Shown: positions 11,596-21,561 of the stretch, one piece after another | How the letters are laid out: each line of letters begins with the position of its first letter | Numbering within the stretch: the first letter of the stretch is position 1 | Source of the DNA: Thauera sedimentorum | GTDB lineage: Bacteria > Pseudomonadota > Gammaproteobacteria > Burkholderiales > Rhodocyclaceae | Length of the DNA: 64,000 bases | Direction: 5' to 3' | NCBI RefSeq assembly: GCF_014489115.1 | Contig: NZ_JACTAH010000002.1 | Coordinates: forward strand, 682,001-746,000 | The notes under the pieces: model-generated | Told to the model about the DNA's origin: nothing | Seen by the model: only the letters and a program-made list of their open reading frames with translations | The model's database searches: none | Program-made: the position numbers and the translations under genes

Positions 11596-11612
11596 TGGGA
11601 CAAAATGTCTCA
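11596..11612. promoter_or_regulatory. upstream activator palindrome 1 (TGGGACA-AAA-TGTCTCA)
   Basis: A 7-3-7 inverted repeat with one mismatch starts five bases after the kinase stop codon and about 75 bp upstream of the -24 element. Position and symmetry are those of an enhancer-binding protein site, probably for the regulator at 8084. Confidence 0.6.
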
Positions 11613-11616
11613 CCTG

Positions 11617-11631
11617 CAGACAGAATGTCCC
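11617..11631. promoter_or_regulatory. upstream activator palindrome 2 (CAGACA-GAA-TGTCCC)
   Basis: A weaker inverted repeat with the same GACA-N3-TGTC core. Its centre is 20 bp from that of palindrome 1, about two helical turns, so two dimers would sit on the same DNA face. A lone half site TGTCCCA lies downstream of the promoter at 11720-11726. Confidence 0.5.
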
Positions 11632-11686
11632 GCTTTCCGGCCTGGGAATGGCCATTAACATACTGTTGCAGCAGGGTTTTCAGGGC

Positions 11687-11702
11687 TGGTATGCCCCTTG
11701 CA
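11687..11702 (+). promoter_or_regulatory. sigma-54 promoter of the fdh operon
   Basis: TGGTATG-CCCC-TTGCA matches the consensus TGGYRYR-N4-TTGCA at every defined position, with GG (11688-11689) and GC (11700-11701) the required 12 bp apart. Transcription would begin near 11713, leaving a ~38-nt leader with GGGGGAG before the fdhA ATG. Two palindromes 56-91 bp upstream and the adjacent GAFTGA-type activator support it. Confidence 0.8.
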
Positions 11703-11750
11703 GGTATAGGGTGATTTTTTGTCCCAATAACCACAAGGGGGAGAGAGACC

Positions 11751-14700
11751 ATGCACGTCTCCAGACGCGGATTCTTCAAGGTCTGCGCCGCGGGCATGAC
11801 GGGCTCCAGCCTCGCCACGATGGGCTTCGCGCCCACCGCGGCCTTGGCCGAAGTCCGCCAGTACAAGCTCGCGCACGCGACCGAAACGCGCAGCATCTGT
11901 CCGTACTGCTCGGTGAGCTGCGGCACGCTGATCTACTCGATGGGCGACAAGTCCAAGAACGCCAAGGCGCGGATCTTCCACATCGAGGGCGACCCGGACA
12001 ATCCGGTCAACCGCGGCAGCCTCTGTCCCAAGGGCGCCGGTCTGCTGGACATGGTCCAGAGCCCGCAGCGCCTGACCCACCCGGAAGTGCGCGAGCCCGG
12101 CTCCAACGAGTGGAAGCGCATCTCCTGGGACGAGGCCTTCGAGCGCATCGCCAAGCACATGAAGGCCGACCGCGACGCCAACTTCATCGAGAAGAACGAC
12201 GCCGGCCTGACGGTGAACCGCTGGAACACCTTCGGCTTCCTCGCCAGTTCCGCCGCTTCCAACGAACCGGGATATCTCACCCACAAGGTCCTGCGCGGCC
12301 TTGGTGCGGTTGCGTTCGACACCCAGGCCCGCATCTGACACGCCCCCACGGTAGCCAGTCTGGCTCCGACCTTTGGGCGTGGCGCGATGACCAACCACTG
12401 GGTGGACATCAAGAACGCTGATCTCGTGCTGATCATGGGCGGCAATGCCGCCGAGGCGCACATTTGCGGCTTCAAGTGGGTGCAGGAGGCCAAGCAGGGC
12501 CGCAAGGCCAGGCTGGTGGTCGTCGACCCGCGCTTCACGCGCTCGGCCGCCGTCTCCGACTACTACGCGCCGATCCGCGCCGGTTCGGACATCGCCTTCC
12601 TGTCGGGCATCATCAATTACCTGCTGGAGAACGACAAGATCCAGCACGAGTACGTCAAGGCGCACACCAACGCGCCCTTCCTGATCGATCCGGAATTCGG
12701 CTTCGAGAACGGCGTATTCACCGGCTACAACCCGGAAAAGCGCAACTACGACAAGTCCTCCTGGCGCTACCAGATGGGCGAGGACGGCTACGCCAAGGTC
12801 GATCCGACCCTGCAGGACCCGAACTGCGTCTTCCAGCTGATGAAGAAGCACTTCGCGCGCTACGACGCCGATACCGTGAGCCGCATCACCGGCACGCCCA
12901 AGGATGCCTTCCTGAAGGTGTGCGAGATGGTGGGCGAGTGCTCGGTGCCCAATCGCACCATGACCATCATGTACGCGCTGGGCTGGACGCAGCACTCGGT
13001 GGGGTCGCAGAACATCCGCACCATGGCGATGATCCAGCTCCTGCTCGGCAACATGGGCATGGCCGGCGGCGGCATCAACGCGCTGCGCGGACACGCCAAC
13101 GTGCAGGGCATCACCGACATGTGCCTGTTCGGCGCCAGCCTGCCGGGCTACATGCACGAGCCCACCGACGCCGAGCCGGATCTGGCCACCTTCATCGAAA
13201 AGCGCACGCCCAAGCCGCTGCGCCCCGGGTCGATGAACTACTGGGGCAACTACTCCAAGTTCTTCGTCAGCCTGATGAAGGCCTTCTACGGCCCCAACGC
13301 CACCGCGGCCAACGACTTCGGCTACGACTGGCTGCCCAAGCAGGACACCGCCTACGACACCCTGGCGATGTTCGAGCGCATGCACCAGGGGCGCATGAAC
13401 GGCTTCGTCTGCCAGGGTTTCAACCCGCTGGCCTCGGTGGCGCACAAGGACAAGGTGTCCGCCGCGCTGGCCAAGCTCAAGTACCTGGTGATCATCGACC
13501 CGCTGGCCACCGACACCTCGGAGTTCTGGAAGAACTACGGCGAGTTCAACAACGTCGATCCGAAGCAGATCCAGACCGAGGTGTTCCGCCTGCCCGCGGC
13601 GCTGTTCGCCGAGCACGAAGGCACTTTCACCAACTCCGGCCGCGTCATCATGTGGCACTGGAAGGCGGCCGACGGTCCGGGCGAGACGCGCGAGGACACC
13701 GAGATCCTCGGCCAGCTGTTCACCCGCCTGCGCGCGATGTACGCCAAGGACGGCGGCGCCAACCCGGCCCCCATCCTCAACCTGCACTGGCCCTACCGCA
13801 TTCCCACGCACCCGTCCGCCCAGGAACTGGCGCGCGAGATCAGCGGCTACGCGGTCAGCGACCTGGCCGATGCCAGCGGCAACGTCACGGTCAAGGCCGG
13901 CGAGCAGGTGGCGGGCTTCGGTGTGCTGCGCAACGACGGCTCCACCGCCTGTGGCAACTGGCTGTATTCCGGCATGTGGTCGCAGGCCGGCAACCTCACC
14001 GCGCGGCGCGACAACTCCGACCCGTCCGGCCTCGGCCAGACGCTCAACTGGGGCTACGCGTGGCCGGCCAACCGGCGCATCCTGTACAACCGCGCATCCT
14101 GTGATCCGAGCGGCAAGCCCTGGGATCCGAGCCGCAACGTGGTCAGCTGGAACGGCAAGGTGTGGGGCGGCAACGACGTGCCCGACATGCGGCCCAACGC
14201 CGCGCCGGAAGAGGGCGTGGGCGCCTTCATCATGACCGGCGAAGGCGTCGCCCGCCTGTTCGCCCCGGCCATGGCCGAAGGCCCCTTCCCCGAGCACTAC
14301 GAGCCCTTCGAGAGCCCGCTGGGCAAGAACCCGATGCACCCGGACAGGCCGGAAGTCACCAGCAACCCGGTGGCGCGGGTGTACAAGGGCGACATGGAGC
14401 TGTTCGGCAAGGCCGACGAGTTCCCCTACGTGGCGACCACCTACCGCCTCGCGGAGCACTTCCACTTCTGGACCAAGACTTCGAAGATCAACGCGATCCT
14501 CCAGCCGGAGCACTTCGTCGAGATCTCCGAGGAACTGGCCGCGGAGAAGGGCATCCGCAAGGGCGACATGGTGAAGGTGAGCTCCAACCGCGGGCAGATC
14601 AAGGCCGTGGCGGTGGTCACCAAGCGCATCCCGGTGCTGAACGTGGACGGCCGCAAGGTCCACACCGTGGGCATCCCGCTGCACTACGGCTTCAAGGGTG

Positions 14701-14807
14701 AGACCAAACCCGGTTACATCACCAATACCTTGACGCCGTTCGTGGGCGACGCCAACAGCCAGACGCCGGAATACAAGGCGTTCCTGGTCGACATCGAGAA
14801 GGCATAA
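11751..14807 (+). CDS. fdnG/fdoG-like: formate dehydrogenase major subunit, selenoprotein (UGA 12336-12338 = Sec196)
   Basis: Catalytic molybdopterin subunit oxidising formate to CO2 on the periplasmic side. The 1018-residue protein starts with a Tat signal (SRRGFFK, about 4-10), then the CPYCSVSCG cluster motif. At codon 196 the frame meets TGA and then continues without break for 822 codons with strong homology: HAPTVASLAPTFGRGAM follows directly, exactly the context of Sec196 in E. coli FdnG/FdoG. A SECIS hairpin starts at the next base. An ORF caller would split this into 11751-12338 and 12387-14807; it is one gene. fdhB follows 12 bp later. Confidence 0.96.
12336..12381 (+). promoter_or_regulatory. 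bacterial SECIS element in fdhA mRNA
   Basis: Immediately after the UGA an outer stem pairs 12339-12345 (CACGCCC) with 12375-12381 (GGGCGTG). The apical hairpin starts 11 nt after UGA: GG 12350-12351 pairs with CC 12366-12367, U12352 is bulged, AGCC 12353-12356 pairs with GGCU 12362-12365, and the loop is AGUCU. The bulged U and the GU-containing loop are the SelB contacts known from E. coli fdhF, and the 11-nt distance agrees. Confidence 0.88.
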
Positions 14808-14819
14808 GGGGAGGCTCGC

Positions 14820-15707
14820 ATGGCACTGCAATCGCTCGACATCGCGCGGCGCTCGGCGACCACCACCGAGACGCCACAGGCGCGTGACACCACACCGGTC
14901 GCGAAGCTCATCGACGTGTCCGCCTGCATCGGCTGCAAGGCCTGCCAGGCGGCGTGCATGGAGTGGAACGACATCCGGCCCGAACTGGGCAGCAACGTCG
15001 GCATCTACGACAACCCCCAGGACCTGGACGACAAGACCTGGACGCTGATGCGCTTCACCGAGGTGGAGGAAAACGGCAAGCTCGAATGGCTCATCCGCAA
15101 GGACGGCTGCATGCACTGCGCCGACCCCGGCTGCCTGAAGGCCTGCCCCGCGCCCGGCGCCATCATCCAGTACAGCAACGGCATCGTGGATTTCCACCAG
15201 GAGAACTGCATCGGCTGCGGCTACTGCGTGACCGGCTGTCCGTTCAACGTGCCGCGCATCTCCAAGGCGGACAGCAAGGCCTACAAGTGCTCGCTGTGCT
15301 CCGACCGGGTGGCGGTGGGCCAGGCCCCCGCCTGCGCCAAGGCCTGTCCCACCGGCGCCATCAAGTTCGGCGCCAAGGAGGACATGGTGCATTACGCCGA
15401 GGGACGGATCACCGACCTCAAGGAACGCGGCTACCAGAACGCCGGCCTGTACGACCCGCAGGGGGTGGGCGGCACGCACGTCATGTACGTGCTGCAGCAC
15501 GCCGACAGGCCGTCGCTGTACGCTGACCTGCCGGCCGATCCGCAGATCAGCCCGATGGTGTCGCTGTGGAAGGGCATCGCCAAGCCGCTGGCCATGGTCG
15601 CTCTCGGCGCCACCGCACTCGGCGGCCTGTTCCACTACGTGATGAAGGGTCCGAACGAGGTCTCCAAGGAGCTCGAAGAGGAAATGGAGAAGGAGGACGC
15701 CAAATGA
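14820..15707 (+). CDS. fdnH/fdoH-like: formate dehydrogenase iron-sulfur subunit
   Basis: 295-residue electron-transfer subunit passing electrons from FdhA to the membrane cytochrome. Four ferredoxin-type cysteine groups are visible: [35 protein letters not shown] and [13 protein letters not shown], enough for four [4Fe-4S] clusters. One C-terminal membrane helix (about 250-272) anchors it and a charged tail follows. It starts 12 bp after fdhA and its stop overlaps the fdhC start (ATGA), so the three subunits are translated in step. Confidence 0.95.
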   Translation: MALQSLDIARRSATTTETPQARDTTPVAKLIDVSACIGCKACQAACMEWNDIRPELGSNVGIYDNPQDLDDKTWTLMRFTEVEENGKLEWLIRKDGCMHCADPGCLKACPAPGAIIQYSNGIVDFHQENCIGCGYCVTGCPFNVPRISKADSKAYKCSLCSDRVAVGQAPACAKACPTGAIKFGAKEDMVHYAEGRITDLKERGYQNAGLYDPQGVGGTHVMYVLQHADRPSLYADLPADPQISPMVSLWKGIAKPLAMVALGATALGGLFHYVMKGPNEVSKELEEEMEKEDAK

Positions 15708-16327
15708 TCCGCAATCCGCGCGACCTGCAACGCTATACGGCGTCCGAGCGGGCCAACCACTGGGTGGTGGGCATCTGCTTCATCCTGCTGGGTCTGTCCG
15801 GCCTGGCCTTCTTCCATCCGGCCTTCTTCCCGCTGGTGAACCTGTTCGGCGGCGGCGTCTGGGCCCGCATCCTGCATCCGTGGATCGGCGTGGTCATGGC
15901 GCTGTTCTTCCTCATCATGTTCTTCCGCTTCGCCGGCAAGAACCTGATGGGGGGAGCGGACTGGGACTGGCTGTCCAAGGTCGGCAAGATGGTGGACGGC
16001 AACGACCACGACATGCCGGAGCAGGGCAAGTACAACGGCGGGCAGAAGCTGATGTTCTGGGCGCTCACCCTGTGCATGGTGCTGATCATCGCCTCCGGCG
16101 TGGTCATGTGGCGCAGCTGGTTCGACTTCCCGGTCGGCCTGGTACGCCTCGCCGTGGTCGTCCATGCCGCCGCCGCAGCCTTCATGATCGGCCTGATCTT
16201 CGTGCATGTGTACGCCGCCATCTGGACCCGCGGCACCATCCGCGCCATGCTCTATGGCACGGTCACCCGCGCATGGGCAAAGCAGCACCACCGCGGCTGG
16301 TACCGCCAGATGACCGGCAAGAACTGA
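15704..16327 (+). CDS. fdnI/fdoI-like: formate dehydrogenase cytochrome b556 subunit
   Basis: 207-residue integral membrane diheme cytochrome b that passes electrons to quinone. It has four hydrophobic helices (about 20-38, 52-80, 115-135, 150-175). Candidate heme ligands include the His in ERANHW near residue 20 and later His residues in VVHAAAAAF and FVHVYAAIW. The ATG at 15704 overlaps the fdhB stop by four bases. With FdhA and FdhB it forms an Fdh-N/Fdh-O type respiratory complex. Confidence 0.93.
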   Translation: MIRNPRDLQRYTASERANHWVVGICFILLGLSGLAFFHPAFFPLVNLFGGGVWARILHPWIGVVMALFFLIMFFRFAGKNLMGGADWDWLSKVGKMVDGNDHDMPEQGKYNGGQKLMFWALTLCMVLIIASGVVMWRSWFDFPVGLVRLAVVVHAAAAAFMIGLIFVHVYAAIWTRGTIRAMLYGTVTRAWAKQHHRGWYRQMTGKN

Positions 16328-16341
16328 CGCCACCGTGTGGC

Positions 16342-16487
16342 CTTCCCCGCAAGGGGAAGCCGACTACTCCTCCCCCCTTCAAGGGGGGAGGCCGGGAGGG
16401 GGGATGGGTTTCCATCGGGCAGCAACAGACGTTCTACCGCCTCACTGAAACCCATCCCCACCCCATCCCTCCCCTTGAAGGGGAGGG
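16342..16487. repeat. nested inverted repeats between fdhC and fdhE
   Basis: Three short palindromes lie within a 193-bp gap: CTTCCCC-N4-GGGGAAG at 16342-16359, an 11-bp-arm CCTCCCCCCTT palindrome at 16369-16391, and CCCTCCCCTTGAAGGGGAGGG at 16467-16487. In addition 16398-16412 (GGGGGGATGGGTTTC) is complementary to 16447-16459. The whole could fold into one large cruciform or mRNA structure inside the fdh operon. No T run follows, so it is more a repeat or processing site than a clean terminator. Confidence 0.6.
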
Positions 16488-16520
16488 AGTGGTTTTTACC
16501 AGCACCACCGCAGAGACCGC

Positions 16521-17453
16521 ATGAACATCACCACTCCATCCAGCCCCGCCAGCACCCTCAACCCCGGCCTCGAACCGCCGGCGGTGATTGGCCCGCAACC
16601 CGCCAGCGTCTTCGCCGACCGCGCGGCTCGCTTCGAACGCCTGGCCGCCGGTCACCCCTCGGGCGACTGGCTTGCCTTCCTCGCCCGCCTCACCCGGGTG
16701 CAGCATGAACTCCTGCAGCGTCACCCCGCGGTGGCGCTGCCCGATGCGGCGGCGCTCGAACAGGCCCGCCGCCACGCCATGCCGCCGCTGCCCGCCAACG
16801 GCTGGCGGCGCGATCCCGCTTGGCAACGCCATCTCGCCATCCTCGCCGACCGCCTGATGCCGGATGTGCCGGCGGTGCTGCAGCCCACCCTGATCGCGCT
16901 GGCCTCGGCCGAGGCGGGCGAGCTGGACCGCCTTGCCGACAGCGTGTTGCGCGCCGAGTACGACCCGGCGGACGCCGCGCGCCTGCCCTTCGTCGCCGCC
17001 GCGCTGCAGGTGTACTGGACCTGGATGGCCGCCCAGCCGGCGCTGACCGGCCTCGAACGGCTGGACGTGCCCGGCCTGTGCCCGTGCTGCGGCAGCCTGC
17101 CGGTAGCCAGCGTGGTGCAGACCGGGCAATACACCGGCGCGCGGTACCTGCATTGCTCGTTGTGCAACACCGAATGGAATCTGGTGCGGGTCAAGTGCAG
17201 TACCTGCGGCGAGGGCGACAAGGTCTCCTACCGGGTGCTGGAAGGCGAGGCCGGCCAGCAGGACCTGGTGCGCGCCGAAGTCTGCGACGACTGCCACAGC
17301 TACCTGAAGATCGTGCATCGCGACAAGGAAGCCACCGCCGACCCGGTGGCCGACGACCTCGCCACGCTGGCGCTCGACATCCTGGTGGACGAAGCCGGCT
17401 ACCTGCGTGCCGGCCCCAATCCGCTGTTCGTTCCGGGAGGCGCCGGCGACTAG
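16521..17453 (+). CDS. fdhE: formate dehydrogenase accessory protein FdhE
   Basis: 310-residue cytoplasmic maturation factor needed for active respiratory formate dehydrogenases; it binds iron through rubredoxin-like CxxC pairs and interacts with the Tat-exported catalytic subunit. Visible pairs are C187/C190 (CPCC), C212/C215 (CSLC), C226/C229 (CSTC) and a later CDDC. It lies 193 bp after fdhC, behind the inverted-repeat block, and 48 bp before selA, so it either continues the fdh transcript or has its own promoter. Confidence 0.93.
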   Translation: MNITTPSSPASTLNPGLEPPAVIGPQPASVFADRAARFERLAAGHPSGDWLAFLARLTRVQHELLQRHPAVALPDAAALEQARRHAMPPLPANGWRRDPAWQRHLAILADRLMPDVPAVLQPTLIALASAEAGELDRLADSVLRAEYDPADAARLPFVAAALQVYWTWMAAQPALTGLERLDVPGLCPCCGSLPVASVVQTGQYTGARYLHCSLCNTEWNLVRVKCSTCGEGDKVSYRVLEGEAGQQDLVRAEVCDDCHSYLKIVHRDKEATADPVADDLATLALDILVDEAGYLRAGPNPLFVPGGAGD

Positions 17454-17501
17454 CGCGGCCCTCCTTCCGATCGACCTTGCTGCCCGGTCCGGGCGTAGGC
17501 C

Positions 17502-18905
17502 ATGACGACACCCTCCCTCGCCTCCCTCCCCGCCGTGGACCGCCTGCTCGCCGAGCCCCCGCTCGCCGTGCAGGCGGCCACCCACGGCCGCCGCCTGGTC
17601 ACCGACTGCGTGCGCGCCGAACTCGCCGCCGCCCGCGAGGCCATGCTGGCCGGCGCGGCGCTGCCGGACGTACCGGCCCTGCTGGCCGCCATCGAAGGCC
17701 GCATCGCCGCCGACACCCGCGCCAGGCTGCGCCGCGTGTTCAACCTCACCGGCACCGTGCTGCACACCAACCTCGGCCGTGCCACCCTGCCGGAAGAGGC
17801 CATCTCCGCCATGGTCGAGGCCGCGCGCCATCCCTGCGCGCTGGAGTACGACATCGACTCCGGCGGGCGCGGCGACCGCGACGACCTGGTCAGTGAACTG
17901 CTCGCCGAGCTCACCGGCGGCGAGGCCGCCACCGTGGTGAACAACAACGCCGCCGCGGTCTTCCTGCTGCTCAACACCCTGGCCCAGCGCAAGGAGGTCA
18001 TCGTCTCGCGCGGCGAGCTGGTGGAGATCGGCGGCGCCTTCCGCGTGCCGGACATCATGAAGCGCGCCGGCGCCAAGCTGGTGGAAGTCGGCTGCACCAA
18101 CCGCAGCCACGCGCGCGACTTCGAAGAAGCCATCACCGCGCGCACCGCCATGCTGATGAAGGTGCATACCAGCAACTACGCGGTGCACGGCTTCACCAAG
18201 GCGGTGCCGCAGGCGGAACTGGCCGCCATCGCCCACGCCCGCGGCCTGCCCTTCGTCGAGGACCTCGGCTCCGGCACCCTCACCGACCTGGACGCCTGGG
18301 GCCTGCCGCACGAGCCCACCCCGCGCGAGGCCATCGCCGCCGGCGCCGACATCGTCACCTTCTCCGGCGACAAGCTGCTCGGCGGCCCGCAGGCCGGCAT
18401 CCTGGTCGGCCGTCGCGAGCTGATTGCCAAGATCAAGAAGAACCCGCTCAAGCGCGCGCTGCGCGTGGGCAAGATCACCCTGGCCGGGCTGGAAGCGGTG
18501 CTGCGCCTGTACCGCGACCCGGAGCGCCTGCCCGAGCGCCTGGAAACCCTGCGCCTGCTCACCCGCCCGCAGGCCGAGATCCTCGCCCAGGCCGAGCGCC
18601 TGCAGCCGGCCATCACTCAGGCGCTCGCCGGCTGGCCGCTGATCCTGACCGTGGAGCCGATGCGCTCGCAGATCGGCTCCGGCAGCCTGCCGGTGGACCG
18701 CCTGCCTTCGGCCGGCCTGGTGTGCCGCCCGCTCAAGAAGGGCGGTACCCTCAACCGTCTGGAGAAGGCGCTGCGTGCCTTGCCGGTGCCGGTTATCGGC
18801 CGCATTGCCGACAACGCCCTGTGGCTGGACCTGCGCTGCCTGCGCGCCGCGGACGAGGCGGACTTCGCCGCCCAGTGTGCCGTGCTCGCCCGCTGCGCAA
18901 AGTAA
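17502..18905 (+). CDS. selA: L-seryl-tRNA(Sec) selenium transferase
   Basis: PLP enzyme converting Ser-tRNA(Sec) to Sec-tRNA(Sec) with selenophosphate. The 467-residue protein shows the N-terminal tRNA-binding helices, the [14 protein letters not shown] segment near 81-94, and the PLP lysine K291 in [14 protein letters not shown]. It is placed directly after fdhE, so the selenoprotein, its maturation factor and its Sec-synthesis enzyme are together. selB and selC lie 8 and 13 kb further on. Confidence 0.96.
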   Translation: MTTPSLASLPAVDRLLAEPPLAVQAATHGRRLVTDCVRAELAAAREAMLAGAALPDVPALLAAIEGRIAADTRARLRRVFNLTGTVLHTNLGRATLPEEAISAMVEAARHPCALEYDIDSGGRGDRDDLVSELLAELTGGEAATVVNNNAAAVFLLLNTLAQRKEVIVSRGELVEIGGAFRVPDIMKRAGAKLVEVGCTNRSHARDFEEAITARTAMLMKVHTSNYAVHGFTKAVPQAELAAIAHARGLPFVEDLGSGTLTDLDAWGLPHEPTPREAIAAGADIVTFSGDKLLGGPQAGILVGRRELIAKIKKNPLKRALRVGKITLAGLEAVLRLYRDPERLPERLETLRLLTRPQAEILAQAERLQPAITQALAGWPLILTVEPMRSQIGSGSLPVDRLPSAGLVCRPLKKGGTLNRLEKALRALPVPVIGRIADNALWLDLRCLRAADEADFAAQCAVLARCAK

Positions 18906-18914
18906 TACCCCTGA

Positions 18915-19086
18915 ATGCGTCCGGTCGCCCTTGCGGCGGCCGGGGCGCCGGGCATATCCGGCCGATCTGCGTATCGGCTGCCCGGACGGCGGCCCGCGTG
19001 CCGCCACCCTGCGCGACCCGCCCTGGCGGGTCGATTTAAACCCCGGCGGCTTCCGCACCGGGGTGGCTGATGTACTCATCGGGAGA
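18915..19086 (+). ncRNA. structured 5' leader element, copy 1 (possible riboswitch)
   Basis: A ~172-nt region with five predictable hairpins, matched nearly throughout by 21562-21730. In order: a CUUG-loop hairpin (18925-18941), a long conserved helix CCGGGC...GCCGAU/AUCGGC...GCCCGG (18948-18985), GGCGGC/GCCGCC, GACCCGCC/GGCGGGUC (19014-19031), and an invariant AAACCCCGG...CCGGGGUGGC hairpin (19038-19067). It ends in CAUCGGGAGA, the ribosome-binding site of the flavoprotein gene. CCGAU in helix 2 can pair with AUCGG at that site, an obvious on/off switch. I do not recognise it as a known riboswitch class. Confidence 0.6.
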
Positions 19087-19094
19087 AGTTACAG

Positions 19095-20471
19095 ATGACC
19101 GAGCAACACAATTCCGCCCGCCGGCGCTTCCTGGCCGCGGGAGGCGGCCTTGCGGCCGCCAGTCTTTCCCTGCCCGGCCTGGCCCAGGCACCGCATCGCG
19201 CCGGCCCCGACCGCCCGCTGCCGCCGCTGATCGGGCGCGCCACCGACGTCCTGTTGCCGCGCGGGGCCAAGCGCCGCGCGGTGATCTGCGGCGGTGGCTG
19301 GGGCGGTGTCAGCGCCGCGCATCACCTGCGCCAGTTTGCCCCCGAGCTCGAAGTGGTGATGCTGGAGCGCAACCCGGTGTTCTTCTCCTGCCCGATGAGC
19401 AACAAGTGGCTGGTGGACGTGGTGGACACCCAGTTCCTCACCAAGGACTACCTCAAGGTCTCGGAGGCGCGCGGCTACCGCTTCATCCAGACCGAGATCC
19501 TCGAGATCGAGCGCGACCGCAAGCGCGTCATCACCTCGTCCGGCGCCATCGACTACGACTACCTCATCCTCTCGCCCGGCATCCGCTACAACTACGAAGC
19601 CTGGTTCGGCAACGACCGCCGCGCGGCCGATGCCACGCGGGCGCGCTTCCCGGCGGCCTACATCCCCAGCGCGGAACATTTCCATCTCAAGCAGGCCATC
19701 CACGACTTCAAGGGCGGCGACCTGGTGATGACGCTGCCGCCCCCGCCGCAGCGCTGCCCGCCCAGCCCCTACGAGCGCGCCTGCCTGATCGCCGCGCTGT
19801 TCAAGGCCAAGAAGCTCAAGGCGCGGATCATCATCCTCGACCACAAGGACGGCGTGCGCCCGATCGGCCCCGGTTTCCGCGCGGCCTTCGAGGAGCTGTA
19901 CAAGGACATCATCACCTACGTGCCCAACGCCCATGTGAAGGAGGTCGACCCCTTCAACAAGCGCATCAAGACCGCCGCCGGCGACTTCGACTTCGACCAC
20001 GCCATCCTGATGGCGCCGCACCAGGCCGGTGACCTGGCATGGAAGGCCGGCGTGGTCGGCCAGGCCTTCCAGGGTGGGCCGGACGGCTGGGCGGCGGTCG
20101 ATCCGCTCTTCTTGCACGCCGAGAACGACAAGGACGTCTACGTCATCGGCGACGCGGTGGGCTACGTCTCGCCGCAGTTCTCCTTCTACCCGAAGGCCGG
20201 GCACGTGGCCAACCGCCATGCGCGCAGCGTGGCCTGGTACATCGGCGAACGCGAGGCCGGGCGCGAACCGTCCTACCGTCTGCCGGACAACCTGTGCTTC
20301 ATGATGGTGAACAACGCGCCGCAGGAGGCGATCTCGGTCAAGTTCGAATACCGGGTCAACGCGATGGGCATCATCGAGCAGACCCAGACCGACTTCAACG
20401 AACGCAAGCCCGAGACCGTGGGCGAAGACTTCGAATGGGCGCGCGGCATCTACGAAGACATGTTCGGCTGA
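19095..20471 (+). CDS. Tat-exported FAD flavoprotein, sulfide dehydrogenase (FccB/SoxF) type
   Basis: 458-residue periplasmic flavoprotein. A twin-arginine signal (RRRFLAAGGG, about 9-18) precedes an FAD-binding fold with GGGWGG at 66-71. FSCP near residue 99 and QRCPPSPYERA near 240 match cysteine motifs of flavocytochrome c sulfide dehydrogenase flavin subunits, and YVIGDAVGY is the second FAD motif. No cytochrome partner gene is adjacent, so the electron acceptor is unknown. It follows structured leader copy 1, whose terminal GGGAGA is its ribosome-binding site. Confidence 0.82.
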   Translation: MTEQHNSARRRFLAAGGGLAAASLSLPGLAQAPHRAGPDRPLPPLIGRATDVLLPRGAKRRAVICGGGWGGVSAAHHLRQFAPELEVVMLERNPVFFSCPMSNKWLVDVVDTQFLTKDYLKVSEARGYRFIQTEILEIERDRKRVITSSGAIDYDYLILSPGIRYNYEAWFGNDRRAADATRARFPAAYIPSAEHFHLKQAIHDFKGGDLVMTLPPPPQRCPPSPYERACLIAALFKAKKLKARIIILDHKDGVRPIGPGFRAAFEELYKDIITYVPNAHVKEVDPFNKRIKTAAGDFDFDHAILMAPHQAGDLAWKAGVVGQAFQGGPDGWAAVDPLFLHAENDKDVYVIGDAVGYVSPQFSFYPKAGHVANRHARSVAWYIGEREAGREPSYRLPDNLCFMMVNNAPQEAISVKFEYRVNAMGIIEQTQTDFNERKPETVGEDFEWARGIYEDMFG

Positions 20472-20491
20472 ACGCGCGCGGGGGCGCCGCC

Positions 20492-21409
20492 TCAGTCCTG
20501 CGGCGGCGTCTCCTCGACCAGTTCGCGATGCACGCACACCGCGGTGGCGCGCGGCTGTATGCGCAGCCCGCGCGCTTCCACGTTGGCGCGGGTGAAGGCG
20601 GCGCCGAACAGCAGGATCAGCGCCGAATAATTCACCCACAGCAAGAGCAGCACCAGCGAGGCCGCCGCGCCGTAGGCCGAGGCCGCGCCGGTGGTCGACA
20701 GGTAGAGCGCAATCAGCGAGCGCCCGCCGACGAACAGCAGCGCGGTGACGAAGGCGCCCAGCCACACGTCGCGCCAGGCCAGCACCACGTCCGGCAGCAC
20801 GCGGAAGATGGTGGCGAACAACAGGGTGACCATCACCAGGGACACCACCCCGTCCAGCGCCAGCAGCACCACGCCCGGCAGGGGGAGCCAGTCCTGGGCG
20901 AACACCACCACCGCGCGCAGCACCACGTTGAGCAGCAGCGACACCAGCAGCACGAAGCCGATGGCCAGCACCACGGTGAGCGACAGCAGCCGCCCCTTCA
21001 GGTAGATCAGCAGGCTGCTGCGGGTGGGGCGCGGCGCCACGCTCCAGATCGCGTTGAGCGAGTTCTGCATCTGCGCGAACACCGTGGTGGCGCCGAACAG
21101 CATCGCGCCGATGCCCATCAGCGTGGGCAGCAGGCCGCCGTCGTTCAGGCGGCTGCCGGCCACCGCGGTTTGCACCGCCGCCGCCGCTTCCGGCCCGATG
21201 GCCGACTCCAGCTGGCGAACGATCTCGCCGTGGGCGGCACTTTCGCCCAGCACCAGGCCGACGATGCTCACCGCGATGATCACTACCGGCGCCACCGAAA
21301 ACACCGTGAAGAAGGCCAGCGCCGCCGCGTGGATGAACACCTGCGCGCCCAGCCAGCGCTGCACGGCCGTCCGCAGAACGCCGAACCAGTATTGCGCCCA
21401 GTATTTCAT
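20492..21409 (-). CDS. YihY/UPF0761 family inner-membrane protein
   Basis: About 305 residues with six hydrophobic helices typical of the YihY family (once called ribonuclease BN in error). An N-terminal amphipathic stretch AVQRWLGAQVFIHAAALAFFTVFSVAPV leads into the membrane core. Function is not established. I use ATG 21409, preceded by AAGGG; ATGs at 21427 and 21439 are alternatives. It converges on the flavoprotein gene (20 bp apart) and faces away from structured leader copy 2. Confidence 0.8.
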   Translation of the reverse strand: MKYWAQYWFGVLRTAVQRWLGAQVFIHAAALAFFTVFSVAPVVIIAVSIVGLVLGESAAHGEIVRQLESAIGPEAAAAVQTAVAGSRLNDGGLLPTLMGIGAMLFGATTVFAQMQNSLNAIWSVAPRPTRSSLLIYLKGRLLSLTVVLAIGFVLLVSLLLNVVLRAVVVFAQDWLPLPGVVLLALDGVVSLVMVTLLFATIFRVLPDVVLAWRDVWLGAFVTALLFVGGRSLIALYLSTTGAASAYGAAASLVLLLLWVNYSALILLFGAAFTRANVEARGLRIQPRATAVCVHRELVEETPPQD

Positions 21410-21561
21410 CGCCTGCCCTTGTGTCATGGTCCGGTCCATATAGCCCGGATTGTCCCGCAGCGGCAAGGGGCTGCGGCCCGTGCCGCGCGCGCCCGGCGGC
21501 GTTACCATTCGCTCCCTGCCCTCGCATCGCCGCATCCGCGGCGTGCGGCGCAGAGCACAGC

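Noticed and set aside
12336..12338. TGA as a nonsense mutation making fdhA a pseudogene
   Set aside because: Position matches the Sec codon of FdnG, a SECIS hairpin follows, and selA, selB and selC are present.
11655..15635. A 1326-residue open frame on the minus strand opposite the fdh genes
   Set aside because: It is a GC-rich antisense shadow: His/Gly/Val-rich with no domain, lying across the well-supported fdhA and fdhB genes.
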